A stretch of 60,521 nt of DNA from positions 1 to 60,521 of the forward strand of contig JAGASL010000068.1 in assembly GCA_017621755.1 (NCBI GenBank), in the 5' to 3' direction. The DNA is from Clostridia bacterium. Lineage in GTDB: Bacteria > Bacillota > Clostridia > Oscillospirales > CAG-272. The notes beneath the pieces were generated by a model. The model ran no database searches, was not told where the DNA came from, and saw only the letters and a list, made by a program, of their open reading frames with translations. Both the position numbers and the translations under genes were made by a program. Within the stretch, counting starts at the first letter, position 1; each line of letters begins with the position of its first letter. Positions 25,901-33,707 of this stretch are shown piece after piece.

Positions 25901-26983
25901 TCGGTTGCTATCTTTGTTGACAACCAGAAGATCTGGCCGGCAGATGATAGCTGGTTTACCTCTGACAACTTCAATAGTGACGTTTCTGCTGTCGCGATGG
26001 CAGCGGCAGGGGATGCCCTTGCAGATATTTATCTCAGCCGTGGTAGCACGGTAGACCTGCTGGTGCGCAGCAATTATGATTCTATTGCCGGTATTACGGG
26101 TGATAGATACTTCAAAACGCGCGGCACCATGTTCAGCGCAGCGATCGATTACACCACCATCTGCCCGATCTATGCAGATATTACGCCCAGCCTGCATCTG
26201 GGTGATGCCTTTGCTATCCACGCTACGGTAGAAAGCGAGCGTAATTATACCATCAAGCTGGGTGATGAAACGGTCCTGACGGCACCTGGCTCGGTAACCA
26301 AGAGCTATACCAACATTTCCGCCAAGAACGTGGATCAGGATATTCCTTATCAGATCCTGGATGGCGACCGTGTGCTGCGCAAGGGCATGATCTCGGTCGA
26401 TGCACTGCTGGGGCTGTATGAGCAGCATGAGGATACCGCCGTTGCCGAGCTGGCTGACGCGACCATGCTTTACGGCGCTATGGCAGATGCCTACTTCAAT
26501 AGCAGCGCTTTGACAAAGGTAGAGCAGAGTGCCCTAGCCGATCTGGCCGCGCCGAAGGAGGCTGCCGCTTCGATCACCGATGAGGTAGAGGAGCAGGTCA
26601 CCTTCCAGGGTGCGACCCTGCTGCTGAACGATACCATTGATATGAAGATCACCTTTAAGGGTGAGGTCACCGGCGCGCTGAAGGTGCAGTTTGCTTATAC
26701 CGATGGCAGCGCAGCCACAACGGTAGATGCCGTTTTGGTGGGTGATACGTATCAGGCCGTTCTTAGCGTTCCGATGAGCGCCTATGACAAGACGCTGGAT
26801 ATCACCGTGCTGGATGAAGAGGGCAACGCCATCAGCGAAACGCTGACCTACGGCGTAGGCGTATACGCTTACCGCGTTTATAGCAATGCAGCCAATGCAG
26901 AGAATACGGCGCTGCTGAATGTGCTGAAGGCAATTTCCGCCCTTGGCGAAAAGGCTACGGCTTATCAGGCAGCACAGCAGTAA
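22940..26983 (+). CDS. Very large secreted protein with four related beta-rich repeats
   Basis: This 1347-residue protein has a clear signal peptide (MKKRVLSLLLVACMLLTVLP, cleavage near VVAEE). Four regions share a pattern of an aromatic stretch, then VNGVIVWP, IIKNGVVIYP, VFVNGKMVWP or IFVDNQKIWP at about residues 218, 494, 719 and 991, then V..GD.V.LLVR. I read these as four tandem beta-sandwich modules. The last 215 residues form a different domain ending NALLNVLKAISALGEKA-like. No LPXTG, SLH or dockerin is seen. I do not recognise a function; carbohydrate or protein binding outside the cell is a guess. Confidence 0.85.
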   Translation: MKKRVLSLLLVACMLLTVLPAMALPVVAEETEATGATIKFVNANVNPQVVVDEQTLSGDVMNFTIPALPENGLGWYHMAPDGTIREASTYWGEAAADMTFYLVSSKAPFNPSTNWPVFEGSTLLGWRGGWSAGSYIADAYVPFNNIGSGILQNKSAWTYGGIYVSTQGYRMLTVAQGALALSYNAPVSGDVELDFDVLKAANVWDDGLYTDITMAIAVNGVIVWPSAAKGELVTTKSFTAAEDETYPISVFKGEGSNGSVGQVRPLTYYDIDQSNTKWAYFESLTGEAKANAVAGYKSWQEGDATCANTMVITDYLDDFDRLAATDKPAFSVEAGDRVDIVFGRVNSPHIIAHPVLTYTEVKGEAIVRDDVYTAMYASHLSLGSINWPKIANNKSDGFKDGWSFINYTDHAVKTAPFSGTTYYTSNSWTGGILWANEGYFSIRDTGSNNAVSSPEDGIGFQFVAAQGGTVTIKNSVSIVDKTSRYTNPNNYHLAIIKNGVVIYPTGVEDTDPKTQLGAFMEKGKTHHHTVTGVTVEPGDTILFLYRAEDKVKTGDTEPDDYTNDWGANWETCDLYGFSADIIYTEATRYSSVYDPVSGRNAPTGLVQSGSAVTYHGNWEIVSHGLSTYDKAVALTEVFLADAINQRASFPGALKIDSNYWGGNYPFVLNDTNTTAWNCPYGVVPVKKYSAGWSYTAEFTGTVDLNVSSFKANMNGSYVGVFVNGKMVWPCSEPANGTNYYADTYSVTTGEGEDAVTTVHPKYWAKVPANFAECAAALFSGNVTVGDGSIAANGSLTGIQVNQGDKVELLVRLNHLDKSFWENGTGVTAIMRVTYQNEVNVHERFSIMHASADTQSSLPANPGIDYAGKAAPVYNNGWSFVAFPAGSITESQAITDFYLMAHSGNQPLWTAAKDGVGAWSDPNMFHIYGATGQETNWGAKGSIATGGNYVVGHRYTAPYAGYANIDITKLMFANIGSGVNNVNVPGLVSVAIFVDNQKIWPADDSWFTSDNFNSDVSAVAMAAAGDALADIYLSRGSTVDLLVRSNYDSIAGITGDRYFKTRGTMFSAAIDYTTICPIYADITPSLHLGDAFAIHATVESERNYTIKLGDETVLTAPGSVTKSYTNISAKNVDQDIPYQILDGDRVLRKGMISVDALLGLYEQHEDTAVAELADATMLYGAMADAYFNSSALTKVEQSALADLAAPKEAAASITDEVEEQVTFQGATLLLNDTIDMKITFKGEVTGALKVQFAYTDGSAATTVDAVLVGDTYQAVLSVPMSAYDKTLDITVLDEEGNAISETLTYGVGVYAYRVYSNAANAENTALLNVLKAISALGEKATAYQAAQQ

Positions 26984-27000
26984 AGGAGGTTTACGATTTT

Positions 27001-27144
27001 ATGAAAAGCTATGAGGCACCGATCTGCGATCTCCAGATCTTTGGCGCAAGCGACCTGTTGATGGATTCAAACGGTCTGGTTGTTGATGACCTGACCAGCA
27101 TCACCAAGTCGGTTAAAAACGCGTTAGAGCAAGAAAACGCTTAA
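27001..27144 (+). CDS. Small 47-residue peptide
   Basis: The frame starts 17 bases after the stop of the large surface protein, with AAAGGAGG 11 bases ahead of the ATG. The product begins MKSYEAPICDLQIFGASDLL and ends in an amphipathic Lys/Glu stretch. There is no signal peptide. The opening pattern (M-K-x-Y-E-x-P followed by an acidic hydrophobic segment and D-x-x-M-D-S) resembles short proteins I have seen next to surface genes in gut Clostridia, whose role is unknown. A strong terminator follows, so the two genes share one mRNA. Confidence 0.65.
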   Translation: MKSYEAPICDLQIFGASDLLMDSNGLVVDDLTSITKSVKNALEQENA

Positions 27145-27158
27145 ATTTGCTACGTTTC

Positions 27159-27195
27159 CCCCCCGTCCCGGGTCTCCCCCCGGGGCGGGGTTTTT
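27159..27195 (+). terminator. Terminator of the surface protein operon
   Basis: CCCCGTCCCGGG and CCGGGGCGGGG pair imperfectly and TTTTT follows. Confidence 0.85.
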
Positions 27196-27260
27196 CATAT
27201 TGTAGCACGGGCGCGCCGGGGCGTTGATCCCTACGGCGGTGCCGCGCCCATAACCGGTAG

Positions 27261-27280
27261 GGGAGGGGCTTGCTCCTCCC
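27261..27280. repeat. GC-rich hairpin in the 27196-27336 gap
   Basis: GGGAGGGGC and GCTCCTCCC pair within TAGGGGAGGGGCTTGCTCC. It may be one copy of a dispersed repeat, but I see no second copy in this window. The rest of the gap shows no gene. Confidence 0.4.
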
Positions 27281-27336
27281 GCGCTAGCCTTGTTTTATTA
27301 TTTTTCACAAATTTTGATAAAAGCCGTATATATCTC

Positions 27337-27365
27337 TTGCAATTTGGTAAGAGATATGCTATAAT
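27337..27365 (+). promoter_or_regulatory. Promoter of the folT leader
   Basis: TTGCAA at 27337-27342 and TATAAT at 27360-27365 are 17 bases apart and lie 23 bases upstream of the riboswitch. Confidence 0.82.
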
Positions 27366-27387
27366 ACTCCCATCTATTTTATAGTAG

Positions 27388-27492
27388 AGCAGAGTAGAAA
27401 ACCGTGCGTGAAGTGCCTGTGGGACGGGGAGTTGCCCACCGGACGAAAATGCCACCCGGCATTGCGGTACGGCTTTCGCATCCCGCTGTCTG
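27388..27492 (+). promoter_or_regulatory. Tetrahydrofolate (THF) riboswitch
   Basis: The leader has the folT-motif skeleton: AGAGTAGA near the 5' side, GCGTGAAGTGCC, a middle arm GGGA..GTTGCCCAC, and the closing CTTTCGCATCCCGCTGTCT. AGCAG and CGCTG form P1. This class binds reduced folates and lowers expression of folate uptake genes. The downstream gene is a folate transporter subunit, which fits exactly. Confidence 0.85.
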
Positions 27493-27512
27493 TTATGGGG
27501 CGTTTTTGTGCT

Positions 27513-27553
27513 TCCCGTCACAGAGCGAGAATCTGTGATACGGGAGGTATTTT
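27513..27553 (+). promoter_or_regulatory. Expression platform of the THF riboswitch
   Basis: CCCGTCACAGA pairs with TCTGTGATACGGG. The 3' arm overlaps the GGGAGG ribosome site of folT, and ATTTTTTT follows at once. The structure could act as a terminator, as a ribosome-site mask, or as both. Confidence 0.65.
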
Positions 27554-27556
27554 TTT

Positions 27557-28105
27557 ATGAAAACAAAATCGTCTACCCAACAAAAGATCCGTCGCCTGGT
27601 GCTGGATGCCATGCTGGTTGCCCTGTACGTGGTGTTCAGCACGGTCTTTTCCTTCAAGACGCCGTGGTTTGAGGTATCGCTGGTCAGCCTGCCGATCTTT
27701 CTTTCGGCCTGGCTGTTCGGCATGCAGGATGCGGTGGTCATCGCCCTGCTTGGCAGCTTTTTAGAGCAGCTGATGTCGCCCTACGGCCTCTCTCCTACCA
27801 CGCCGCTGTGGATGGCACCTGTGGTCGTGTTGGCTGTGGTTGCGGCACTTGGCTTTTTGCTTGTTCGCCGCGGCAGAAGGCCGGCGCTCTTACTGGTGGT
27901 GATCGTAGTGGCCGAGCTGGTGTTGACGGTATGCAACACCGCCGCCCTGTACCTTGACGGCTATATCATGCAATATGCGGTCAAGGCCCTGCATCTGATC
28001 GCCCTGCCGCGTTTGATCAACAGCGGCGTGCGCATTGCCCTTTCCTGCATCCTGGTGCCGCTGCTGCTGCCGCCGCTGCGCCGTCTGGCAAAAAAACAAA
28101 AATAA
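27557..28105 (+). CDS. folT: ECF transporter folate-specific S component
   Basis: This 182-residue integral membrane protein has about six helices. The stretch KTPWFEVSLVSLPIFLSAWL followed by the conserved small-residue helices fits the FolT group of energy-coupling-factor substrate-binding subunits. It captures folate and docks to a shared EcfAAT module, which is not in this window. The THF riboswitch directly upstream is independent support for folate as the ligand. Confidence 0.9.
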   Translation: MKTKSSTQQKIRRLVLDAMLVALYVVFSTVFSFKTPWFEVSLVSLPIFLSAWLFGMQDAVVIALLGSFLEQLMSPYGLSPTTPLWMAPVVVLAVVAALGFLLVRRGRRPALLLVVIVVAELVLTVCNTAALYLDGYIMQYAVKALHLIALPRLINSGVRIALSCILVPLLLPPLRRLAKKQK

Positions 28106-28143
28106 AAAAACGCGCGATCTATCTCCCGGATCGCGCGTTTTTC
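28105..28143. terminator. Bidirectional terminator
   Basis: CGCGCGATC and GATCGCGCG pair, flanked by AAAAAAA and TTTTTT. It serves folT and the convergent gtrA-like gene. Confidence 0.88.
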
Positions 28144-28604
28144 TATTTTTTGATAAATACGAAGAACTTGCTGAGGACGTAGTTTAATACCAGAACGACC
28201 ACGTTGCCCAGCATCTTGACAACCATTGCCTCAAACGAAAGCCAGGTTACAAAGACCAGAATGATCAGCTCCTCGACCCCCAGCGTGGTCAGGCGGCTGG
28301 CGAAAAATTTCCCCATTTCTGGGAGAAATTTGCCCGTCTTGCCCGAAAAGACCCATACGCGGTTTGTGATAAAGGCAAACAGCACCGCGGCCACCCAGGA
28401 AAGAACGTTGGCCAGCAGCTCGCTGATAGCAAGCGGGTAGTGCAGCAGGTAAAAGCTTGCCCAGCTGATGGCGGTGGTCAGCACCCCAAAAAAGAGGTAG
28501 AGCAGCACCTCGCGGTGTCGGTTATAAAAGGGGGCAAGCAGCCGCAGAAGCGGCAGAGACAAAATGCGGTCGAATAGGTCGCGGCGACGGGGCTCTTGAT
28601 TCAT
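28143..28604 (-). CDS. GtrA family membrane protein
   Basis: This 153-residue protein has four predicted helices. YLFFGVLTTAISWASFYLL and TNRVWVFSGK are GtrA-family marks. Members are thought to move polyprenyl-linked sugars across the membrane or to assist polysaccharide assembly. Its ATG overlaps the stop codon of the GT2 gene (ATGA), so translation is coupled. The pair resembles GtrA/GtrB modules. Confidence 0.92.
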   Translation of the reverse strand: MNQEPRRRDLFDRILSLPLLRLLAPFYNRHREVLLYLFFGVLTTAISWASFYLLHYPLAISELLANVLSWVAAVLFAFITNRVWVFSGKTGKFLPEMGKFFASRLTTLGVEELIILVFVTWLSFEAMVVKMLGNVVVLVLNYVLSKFFVFIKK

Positions 28605-29560
28605 TGTTGATTTCCTTTCCCGGCCTGATGAAGGCCGGTAATGATATTGCGCTCAATCTGCGCGCGCTGGCGGTCCTTTTTGATCAACACGGCCAATATG
28701 CTGCCGGTGGTAAAGGAGAGCATGGCAGCCAAGCACAGCACCAGCGAAACGACCAGCGTAGGCATGCGCGGCACCAGCGAGGTGGCCAGGTACTCTAAAA
28801 ACACGGGAATAAACAGTGCTACGCCGGCTACTGCCAGCAGGGCGGCAAGCAAACCGTAAAAGCCGAGCGGCCGATAGTCGCGAAACATGTGCAGAATGGT
28901 GGAAAGCACGCGCGTGCCGTCACGCACGGTACGCAGCTTAGAGTGGCTGCCGGCAGGGCGGTCGCGGTAGGCAACTGGGATTTCGCAGATAGAAAACTTC
29001 TTATCCAGCGCGTTGATGGTCATTTCTGTCTCAACCTCAAACCGGTCAGAGAGGATAGGCGTGCATTTGACAAAGGCATAGCTGAAGGCGCGATAGCCGG
29101 TCATAATATCCCGCACGCTGCCGTGAAAGATACGGTTGACCATGGCGCGCACCAGCCGGTTGCCAATGCTGTGCAGGGGGCGCTTGTTCTCGCGGAAGTA
29201 GGTAGAGGAGAGACGGTCGCCAATGGCCATATCGTAACCATCCTCCAGCACGGCCTTCACAAGCGCTGGTGCCGCCTCGGCTGGGTAGGTATCGTCACCG
29301 TCGGCCATTAGATAGCAATCGGCCTTTATTTCCCGAAACATGCGGCGCACCACGCAGCCCTTGCCCTGTTGCCGTTCATGCCGCACCACTACGCGCTCGC
29401 CAAACGAGGCAGCGATCTCGGCGGTGCGATCGGTGGAGTTGTTATCGTATACGTAGACTGTGGCGGTGGGAAGCGCCTGCAGAAAGGCGGTGACCACGCC
29501 CCCGATCGTTTGCTCCTCATTATAGCAGGGCAGAAGCACGGCAATGCTTGGTTCGTTCAT
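28601..29560 (-). CDS. Glycosyltransferase family 2, polyprenyl-phosphate sugar synthase-like
   Basis: This protein of about 319 residues has a GT2 domain (SIAVLLPCYNEEQTIGGVV, VYDNNSTDRTAEIA, and the metal-binding YLMADGDDTYP) and two C-terminal membrane helices. This is the layout of GtrB/DPM1-like enzymes that load a sugar onto a lipid phosphate. I start at ATG 29560, just after the upstream gene stops at 29565; an upstream extension would overlap that gene. With GtrA and the large membrane protein it forms a surface-glycan operon. Confidence 0.92.
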   Translation of the reverse strand: MNEPSIAVLLPCYNEEQTIGGVVTAFLQALPTATVYVYDNNSTDRTAEIAASFGERVVVRHERQQGKGCVVRRMFREIKADCYLMADGDDTYPAEAAPALVKAVLEDGYDMAIGDRLSSTYFRENKRPLHSIGNRLVRAMVNRIFHGSVRDIMTGYRAFSYAFVKCTPILSDRFEVETEMTINALDKKFSICEIPVAYRDRPAGSHSKLRTVRDGTRVLSTILHMFRDYRPLGFYGLLAALLAVAGVALFIPVFLEYLATSLVPRMPTLVVSLVLCLAAMLSFTTGSILAVLIKKDRQRAQIERNIITGLHQAGKGNQQ

Positions 29561-29564
29561 GGCG

Positions 29565-31859
29565 TTACCCCCAGAAGGTGATAGCCGCGCCAAGGGCGGG
29601 GCCAAGGTAGGTGAAAAGCAGCAGCACCTCGTAAATGCCAAGACAAAGCGCGCTAAAGAGCAGGGCGTGGTGCCAATAGCGGCGGTGCGCGGGCGGGGCA
29701 TCACGGGTGGCAAGCAGATAGCCGATGATGGCAGAAGCAAGGATGGGCAACAAGAAATCGGCATAATAGCGCTGCAGGATGCCGGCCCCTTGCGCATCAA
29801 ACAAGGCAAGGAGGATGCCACCGGCAAGCAGCAGCAGCCCGGTGGTAGCCCCCGGCTTTTTGCGCAGATCACGGAAAAGGAGGGGTAAGAGGGAAAGCCA
29901 GGAAAAGGGGTAGGCGGCAAACAGGCCGCCATAGGTGCCCTCGGCAATGGTAACGCCCATATAGGCAGTTTCTAGCTTTACCGGCTGCAGAAAGGGGAAT
30001 TTGCCGGTAATCACGGGCGGCTGCAGCAGATAGGTGAAGAAGGAAAGGCCAATGCGCCCTACCTCGTAGCCGCGCAGGGTCATATCGTTGGTGGTTAGAT
30101 TATAATTGGCACCAAAATCAAAGGGGGAACCAAAGCGGGCAGCGTTATACCACATAATCGGCAGGGCCACGGCTACGTAGGGCAGGCAGGCTGCCAGCGT
30201 ATGCCAAAGGCCGCGGCGGGAAAACAGCGTGCGCTTGCGCACCACGGCATCAAAAAACAACGGCAGCGATAAGAGAGAAAGCAGCAGCAGCTGTGGCCGG
30301 CAGGCGGCCACCAGCGCCATACAAAGCGAGCCAAGTGCCAGCGGCAGGGGGCGTATGCAGGCAGGGTCTCTCCCCGCGCGCAGCCACAGGGCAAGCCCGG
30401 CGGCCGTGCAGACCAGGCCGGTGAGAATGGGCACCGAATACATATCTGGGTATAGGGCAAAGGTCAGCACGCCGCTGCCGACCGCCAGCATGCAGGAAAG
30501 CAGCAGGTAGGTGAGCAGGGGCGTTTCCTCTGCGCGGCCAAAGCGGCAAATCAGCTCATAGACCAGGGCAAATACTGCCAGAAGCAAGAGCGGAAGCAGC
30601 AGCAAAACGGCCACGCCGTTCAAAAGCGGGGTGCCCGTTAGCACCCTTGCGGGCAGGTAGAGCAGCAAGACCGGCAAAACGCCGAAATAAACGTAGTAGC
30701 GCCCCTCGTAATAGGCGGCATCCCAGTAGGCCGTTTCTCCGGTCTTGGTCTCCAGCACCTTGCGTGCAGAGGTATCGTAGGGGTTGTCCATCTCGGCAAG
30801 AAAGGCGGGCGGCTCGTGCATATAAAGATCCAGCCGGCCAGAAAGAAAGGCCTCTGCCAGCTCGGCGTATTGTGCCTGGTGCGTGGCCATATTGGTAGAA
30901 AGCCAGGGCGTGCCGGCGGAAAACGACAGGCAGAGCGCGAACAGCAGTAGCAGGGCGAGTGCCGTGCAGGCGATTTTGCGCCCGCCAAAGGGGGCTAAGC
31001 GTGGCAGGTACAGCTTGCTACCCGGCCGCAGGGCAAGCGCCAGCAGCAAAATGGCGAAAACCGCGGCGGTGCGGCCAAGCGAAAAGGAAAAGGGGATCGG
31101 CGCATTCACCGTCACGTGGCGCAGGGCCACCAGGTCCATATCTGCCTCTACCGTGATGCGCAGCTGGTCGGTGATGCCGTGCAGCTGCATGGTCATATAG
31201 CGGGAAAGGGGGGATGCGGCAGCAATCGTTCTTGCCGGGCAGACCAAAAAAGCGCTGTTACCTGCATCGGTTACCGAAACGGTTACGGTAAACAGGTCAA
31301 CCGGCACCTCATCGAGATAGGCCTCCAGCTCTACGAACAGCGTTTTCATCTCCAGTGCCGTATCCGGCAGGTTCAGCACCAGTCGCCGGCCGGGGTAGAT
31401 CTCGTAAAAGCCGTCCTCACGCTTCTCGCTGGTTACGTTAGATACGCCCATGTGCTGCCCGATCTCGATCGGCTGCAGGCCGGTTGTAGCAATGGCGCGG
31501 TGGTTGAATACGATCACCTCGCAAAACACCGAAAGCAACAGGGCAAAGACCAGGGCGCAGGCCAGGCGTAGGAGCCACCGCCCGCCAGCAAGCAGGCGTA
31601 GGCAGAGCGAGAGCAGGGCAAAGACGAGGGTCGATGCCAGCGCGACAGAAAGTGTCAGCCACGAGACCTGCCACAGCGAAGAAAATTCCTGCGTGGCAAT
31701 CAGCAGCGCCGCTGCCGAAAAAGCAAGCGAAAGGGCAAAGCGGCACCAAAAGCGTGCCGTGCGCAGGGTATCTGCCATAGGGTTGCCAGCGCGCCGCGCA
31801 AGCGGCCATTCGGTCAGCAATAAAAAGAGCAACGAAAGTCCTATCAGCAAAACGGGCAT
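29565..31859 (-). CDS. Large polytopic membrane protein, probably a GT-C type glycosyltransferase
   Basis: This 764-residue protein has many membrane helices. Residues of about 130-260 form a soluble beta-rich part (FYEIYPGRRLVLNLPD), and a second soluble loop follows with SGRLDLYMHEPPAFLAEMDNPY. That acidic, proline-rich loop and the YAELAEAFLSGRLDL context resemble GT-C enzymes that take sugars from lipid-phosphate donors, but I see no decisive motif. Its partners GT2 and GtrA would supply such a donor. The substrate is unknown. Confidence 0.75.
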   Translation of the reverse strand: MPVLLIGLSLLFLLLTEWPLARRAGNPMADTLRTARFWCRFALSLAFSAAALLIATQEFSSLWQVSWLTLSVALASTLVFALLSLCLRLLAGGRWLLRLACALVFALLLSVFCEVIVFNHRAIATTGLQPIEIGQHMGVSNVTSEKREDGFYEIYPGRRLVLNLPDTALEMKTLFVELEAYLDEVPVDLFTVTVSVTDAGNSAFLVCPARTIAAASPLSRYMTMQLHGITDQLRITVEADMDLVALRHVTVNAPIPFSFSLGRTAAVFAILLLALALRPGSKLYLPRLAPFGGRKIACTALALLLLFALCLSFSAGTPWLSTNMATHQAQYAELAEAFLSGRLDLYMHEPPAFLAEMDNPYDTSARKVLETKTGETAYWDAAYYEGRYYVYFGVLPVLLLYLPARVLTGTPLLNGVAVLLLLPLLLLAVFALVYELICRFGRAEETPLLTYLLLSCMLAVGSGVLTFALYPDMYSVPILTGLVCTAAGLALWLRAGRDPACIRPLPLALGSLCMALVAACRPQLLLLSLLSLPLFFDAVVRKRTLFSRRGLWHTLAACLPYVAVALPIMWYNAARFGSPFDFGANYNLTTNDMTLRGYEVGRIGLSFFTYLLQPPVITGKFPFLQPVKLETAYMGVTIAEGTYGGLFAAYPFSWLSLLPLLFRDLRKKPGATTGLLLLAGGILLALFDAQGAGILQRYYADFLLPILASAIIGYLLATRDAPPAHRRYWHHALLFSALCLGIYEVLLLFTYLGPALGAAITFWG

Positions 31860-31891
31860 GGCGCGCTCCTTTCCAAAATCTGTCTTATTCT

Positions 31892-31920
31892 ATTGTAGCA
31901 TATCTTTTTGTAAAAATCAA
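31892..31920 (-). promoter_or_regulatory. Promoter of the surface-glycan operon
   Basis: On the minus strand TTGATT at 31920-31915 and TACAAT at 31897-31892 are 17 bases apart. The outer end of the -35 lies one base from the inverted repeat that begins at 31922. Confidence 0.75.
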
Positions 31921-31921
31921 G

Positions 31922-32322
31922 AAGAACTGCCACGCGCCGAAAGGCGTGATGCTCTTATCGGAGAATTTGTACTTTGGCAAAAGTACAAGCATCGCGTTTG
32001 ACCGGTCAAACGCATTATGAGTTAAGCCCAAACCCTTATAACAGCAGAAAGAGAGAACAAATCGGTTTATAGCCGAAAATGCTCTCTCTTTTCTGTTTGT
32101 GGAATGAAATCGTTGCAAGCAACGATGAAATCTTCGCCTTGCTCAGATGAAATCCAAGGATAAACCTTGGATGAAATCAAATCCGTCTACATACAACCCT
32201 GCGAAGCAGGATTTCATCGCGAAAGCGATTTCATCCACCAACAGTGGATTTCACCCGTCGAAGACGGATTTGACTGCGTGTTCTCCGTCAAGGATAACAC
32301 GCTAAGGCGCGTGGCAGTTCTT
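31922..32322. repeat. 401-bp hairpin-rich element with 17-bp terminal inverted repeats
   Basis: AAGAACTGCCACGCGCC at 31922-31938 is repeated exactly, inverted, at 32306-32322. Between them are further stems: GTACTTT/AAAGTAC near 31970, GCGTTTGACC/GGTCAAACGC near 31997, and an AAGAGAGA/TCTCTCTT pair near 32050-32090. From about 32105 on there are hairpins separated by GATGAAATC, then GATTTCATC. No convincing protein frame is present. The last base of the right repeat is also the last base of the stop codon of the SLH gene. It could be a miniature inverted-repeat element or a structured RNA region. Confidence 0.7.
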
Positions 32323-33608
32323 TATTGCATATTCATCAGGGCGTAAAGTGCACCGGCTGTATCGGCGCGGGTCATGGCGGCGGTGGGGGAAAGAGCGCCA
32401 TCGGCAGACACGGTAAAGATCTCGACATCATAGAGCGCGTAAATGGCATCTCTTGCCCAGCCGGGGATGTCGGCCGCATCGGCTATCGTGGGTAGCACGG
32501 CAGGGGTCGCCGCGCCAAGAATGTTGTTTAACATCACGGCTGCCTCGGCACGGGTGATGCTTTTGTCTGCGTTAAAATAAAGGCCGGTGCCATCAAAGCT
32601 GCCATTCACGTAGCCGTAAAGCTGCGCGGTGGCCACGTAGCCCTTGATGCTGCTTGGAATGCTTGCATCATCATCAAACCAGGTCTCCGTGACCCCGGCA
32701 GCCGGCTTGATGCCGGCACTCTTCATCGCCATGACCAAAAATTCACCGCGGGAGACCTCCTCCTCCGGGTGGAAATACATATGATCCCCCTCTAAAGAGC
32801 CAAGCATGATATTGCCCTCTGCCATGGCCAGCGCCGCGTTATAGGCGGCATGCCCCTCCATATCGGCATAGACCAGGCTGCTCTTGCGTGCGGAAACGGT
32901 GATGCGCATATCGGCAATGCCGGAATAGTTGCCATAGGCATCGCGCGCCACGTAAGAAAAGTGGTCGCTGCCCGTGTGCCCGGCCTGCGGCACGTAGCGA
33001 AATTCACCACGCGCGCTGTCCAGTACGGTCAAGGTGCCCTTTTCCGGATAGGTGAGAATCAGATAGGTCAGGGCATCCCCCTCCGGATCCTCGGCCTTCA
33101 TCTGACCGTAAACGCCGATCTCCTTTTGCGTGTGCACAGAAAGGGCGGCCTCATTCAGCCCGGCCACGGTGGGGGCATAGTTGACCCGCTCGGCCGTGCG
33201 CAGGGTGCAGGTCAGCGCGGTGGTGCCGGCGGCAGAATTGACGCAGAAGGAAAAGCTGGTGCTTTCCATGCTTTCTGTGGCGGGGGTAAAGGTCAGCTTG
33301 TCAAGCTCCTTGCACGCTATGATCTGGCCACGCGCCACGGGGGTGTCACGCAGCTTTAGCACGCCGTCTGTGGCCGGGGGGAGAGAAAGCACCGTCACGT
33401 TTTCGATCCGGGTTACGCCAAGGGCCTGCTTGAAATCAGTTTCCGAGAAGGTGAATGGGTCACCACGCAGCGCGGTCTTGATCAGCTCGGCCTGGTCGGC
33501 CAGGTGGTCTGCCCCGTAGCTGATGCGCGTGTAGGCTGCCGCCGGCAGCACGGCCAGCATACCGGCTAACAGACAAAAGAGCAGTAAACAGGAGAGTTTT
33601 CGTTTCAT
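32322..33608 (-). CDS. SLH-domain surface protein
   Basis: This 428-residue exported protein has a signal peptide ending near LPAAAYTR. The middle part, from about residue 150 to 240, is a cadherin-like beta-sandwich (DPEGDALTYLIL, HTGSDHFSYVARDAYGN). Three SLH repeats follow: one starting YADMEGHAAYNAALAMAEGN, one with YVNGSFDGTG and one with PGWARDAIYALYDVE. SLH repeats bind pyruvylated wall polymers and hold proteins on the cell surface. It is a structural or adhesive S-layer-associated protein; its partner is unknown. Confidence 0.92.
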   Translation of the reverse strand: MKRKLSCLLLFCLLAGMLAVLPAAAYTRISYGADHLADQAELIKTALRGDPFTFSETDFKQALGVTRIENVTVLSLPPATDGVLKLRDTPVARGQIIACKELDKLTFTPATESMESTSFSFCVNSAAGTTALTCTLRTAERVNYAPTVAGLNEAALSVHTQKEIGVYGQMKAEDPEGDALTYLILTYPEKGTLTVLDSARGEFRYVPQAGHTGSDHFSYVARDAYGNYSGIADMRITVSARKSSLVYADMEGHAAYNAALAMAEGNIMLGSLEGDHMYFHPEEEVSRGEFLVMAMKSAGIKPAAGVTETWFDDDASIPSSIKGYVATAQLYGYVNGSFDGTGLYFNADKSITRAEAAVMLNNILGAATPAVLPTIADAADIPGWARDAIYALYDVEIFTVSADGALSPTAAMTRADTAGALYALMNMQ

Positions 33609-33670
33609 GATCTTGTTTCCTTTCGGTGTTTATTCGTCCATAGTGTTCACCGTGTGGAAAGCATTTATAC

Positions 33671-33703
33671 AAAAAATCCCTACGGCTGCCCGTAGGGATT
33701 TTT
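33671..33703 (-). terminator. Terminator of the TRAP operon
   Basis: AAAAATCCCTACGG and CCGTAGGGATTTTT pair over a four-base loop. It follows the stop of the TRAP permease by 4 bases. Confidence 0.88.
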
Positions 33704-33707
33704 CGCG

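Noticed and set aside
29561..29947. N-terminal extension of the GT2 gene
   Set aside because: It overlaps the upstream membrane-protein gene and has a low-complexity composition. MNEPSIAVLLPCYNEE is the normal start of the family.
31885..32118. A 77-codon minus-strand frame inside the inverted-repeat element
   Set aside because: It lacks a ribosome site, runs across the -35 region of a promoter and several hairpins, and has no protein-like composition.
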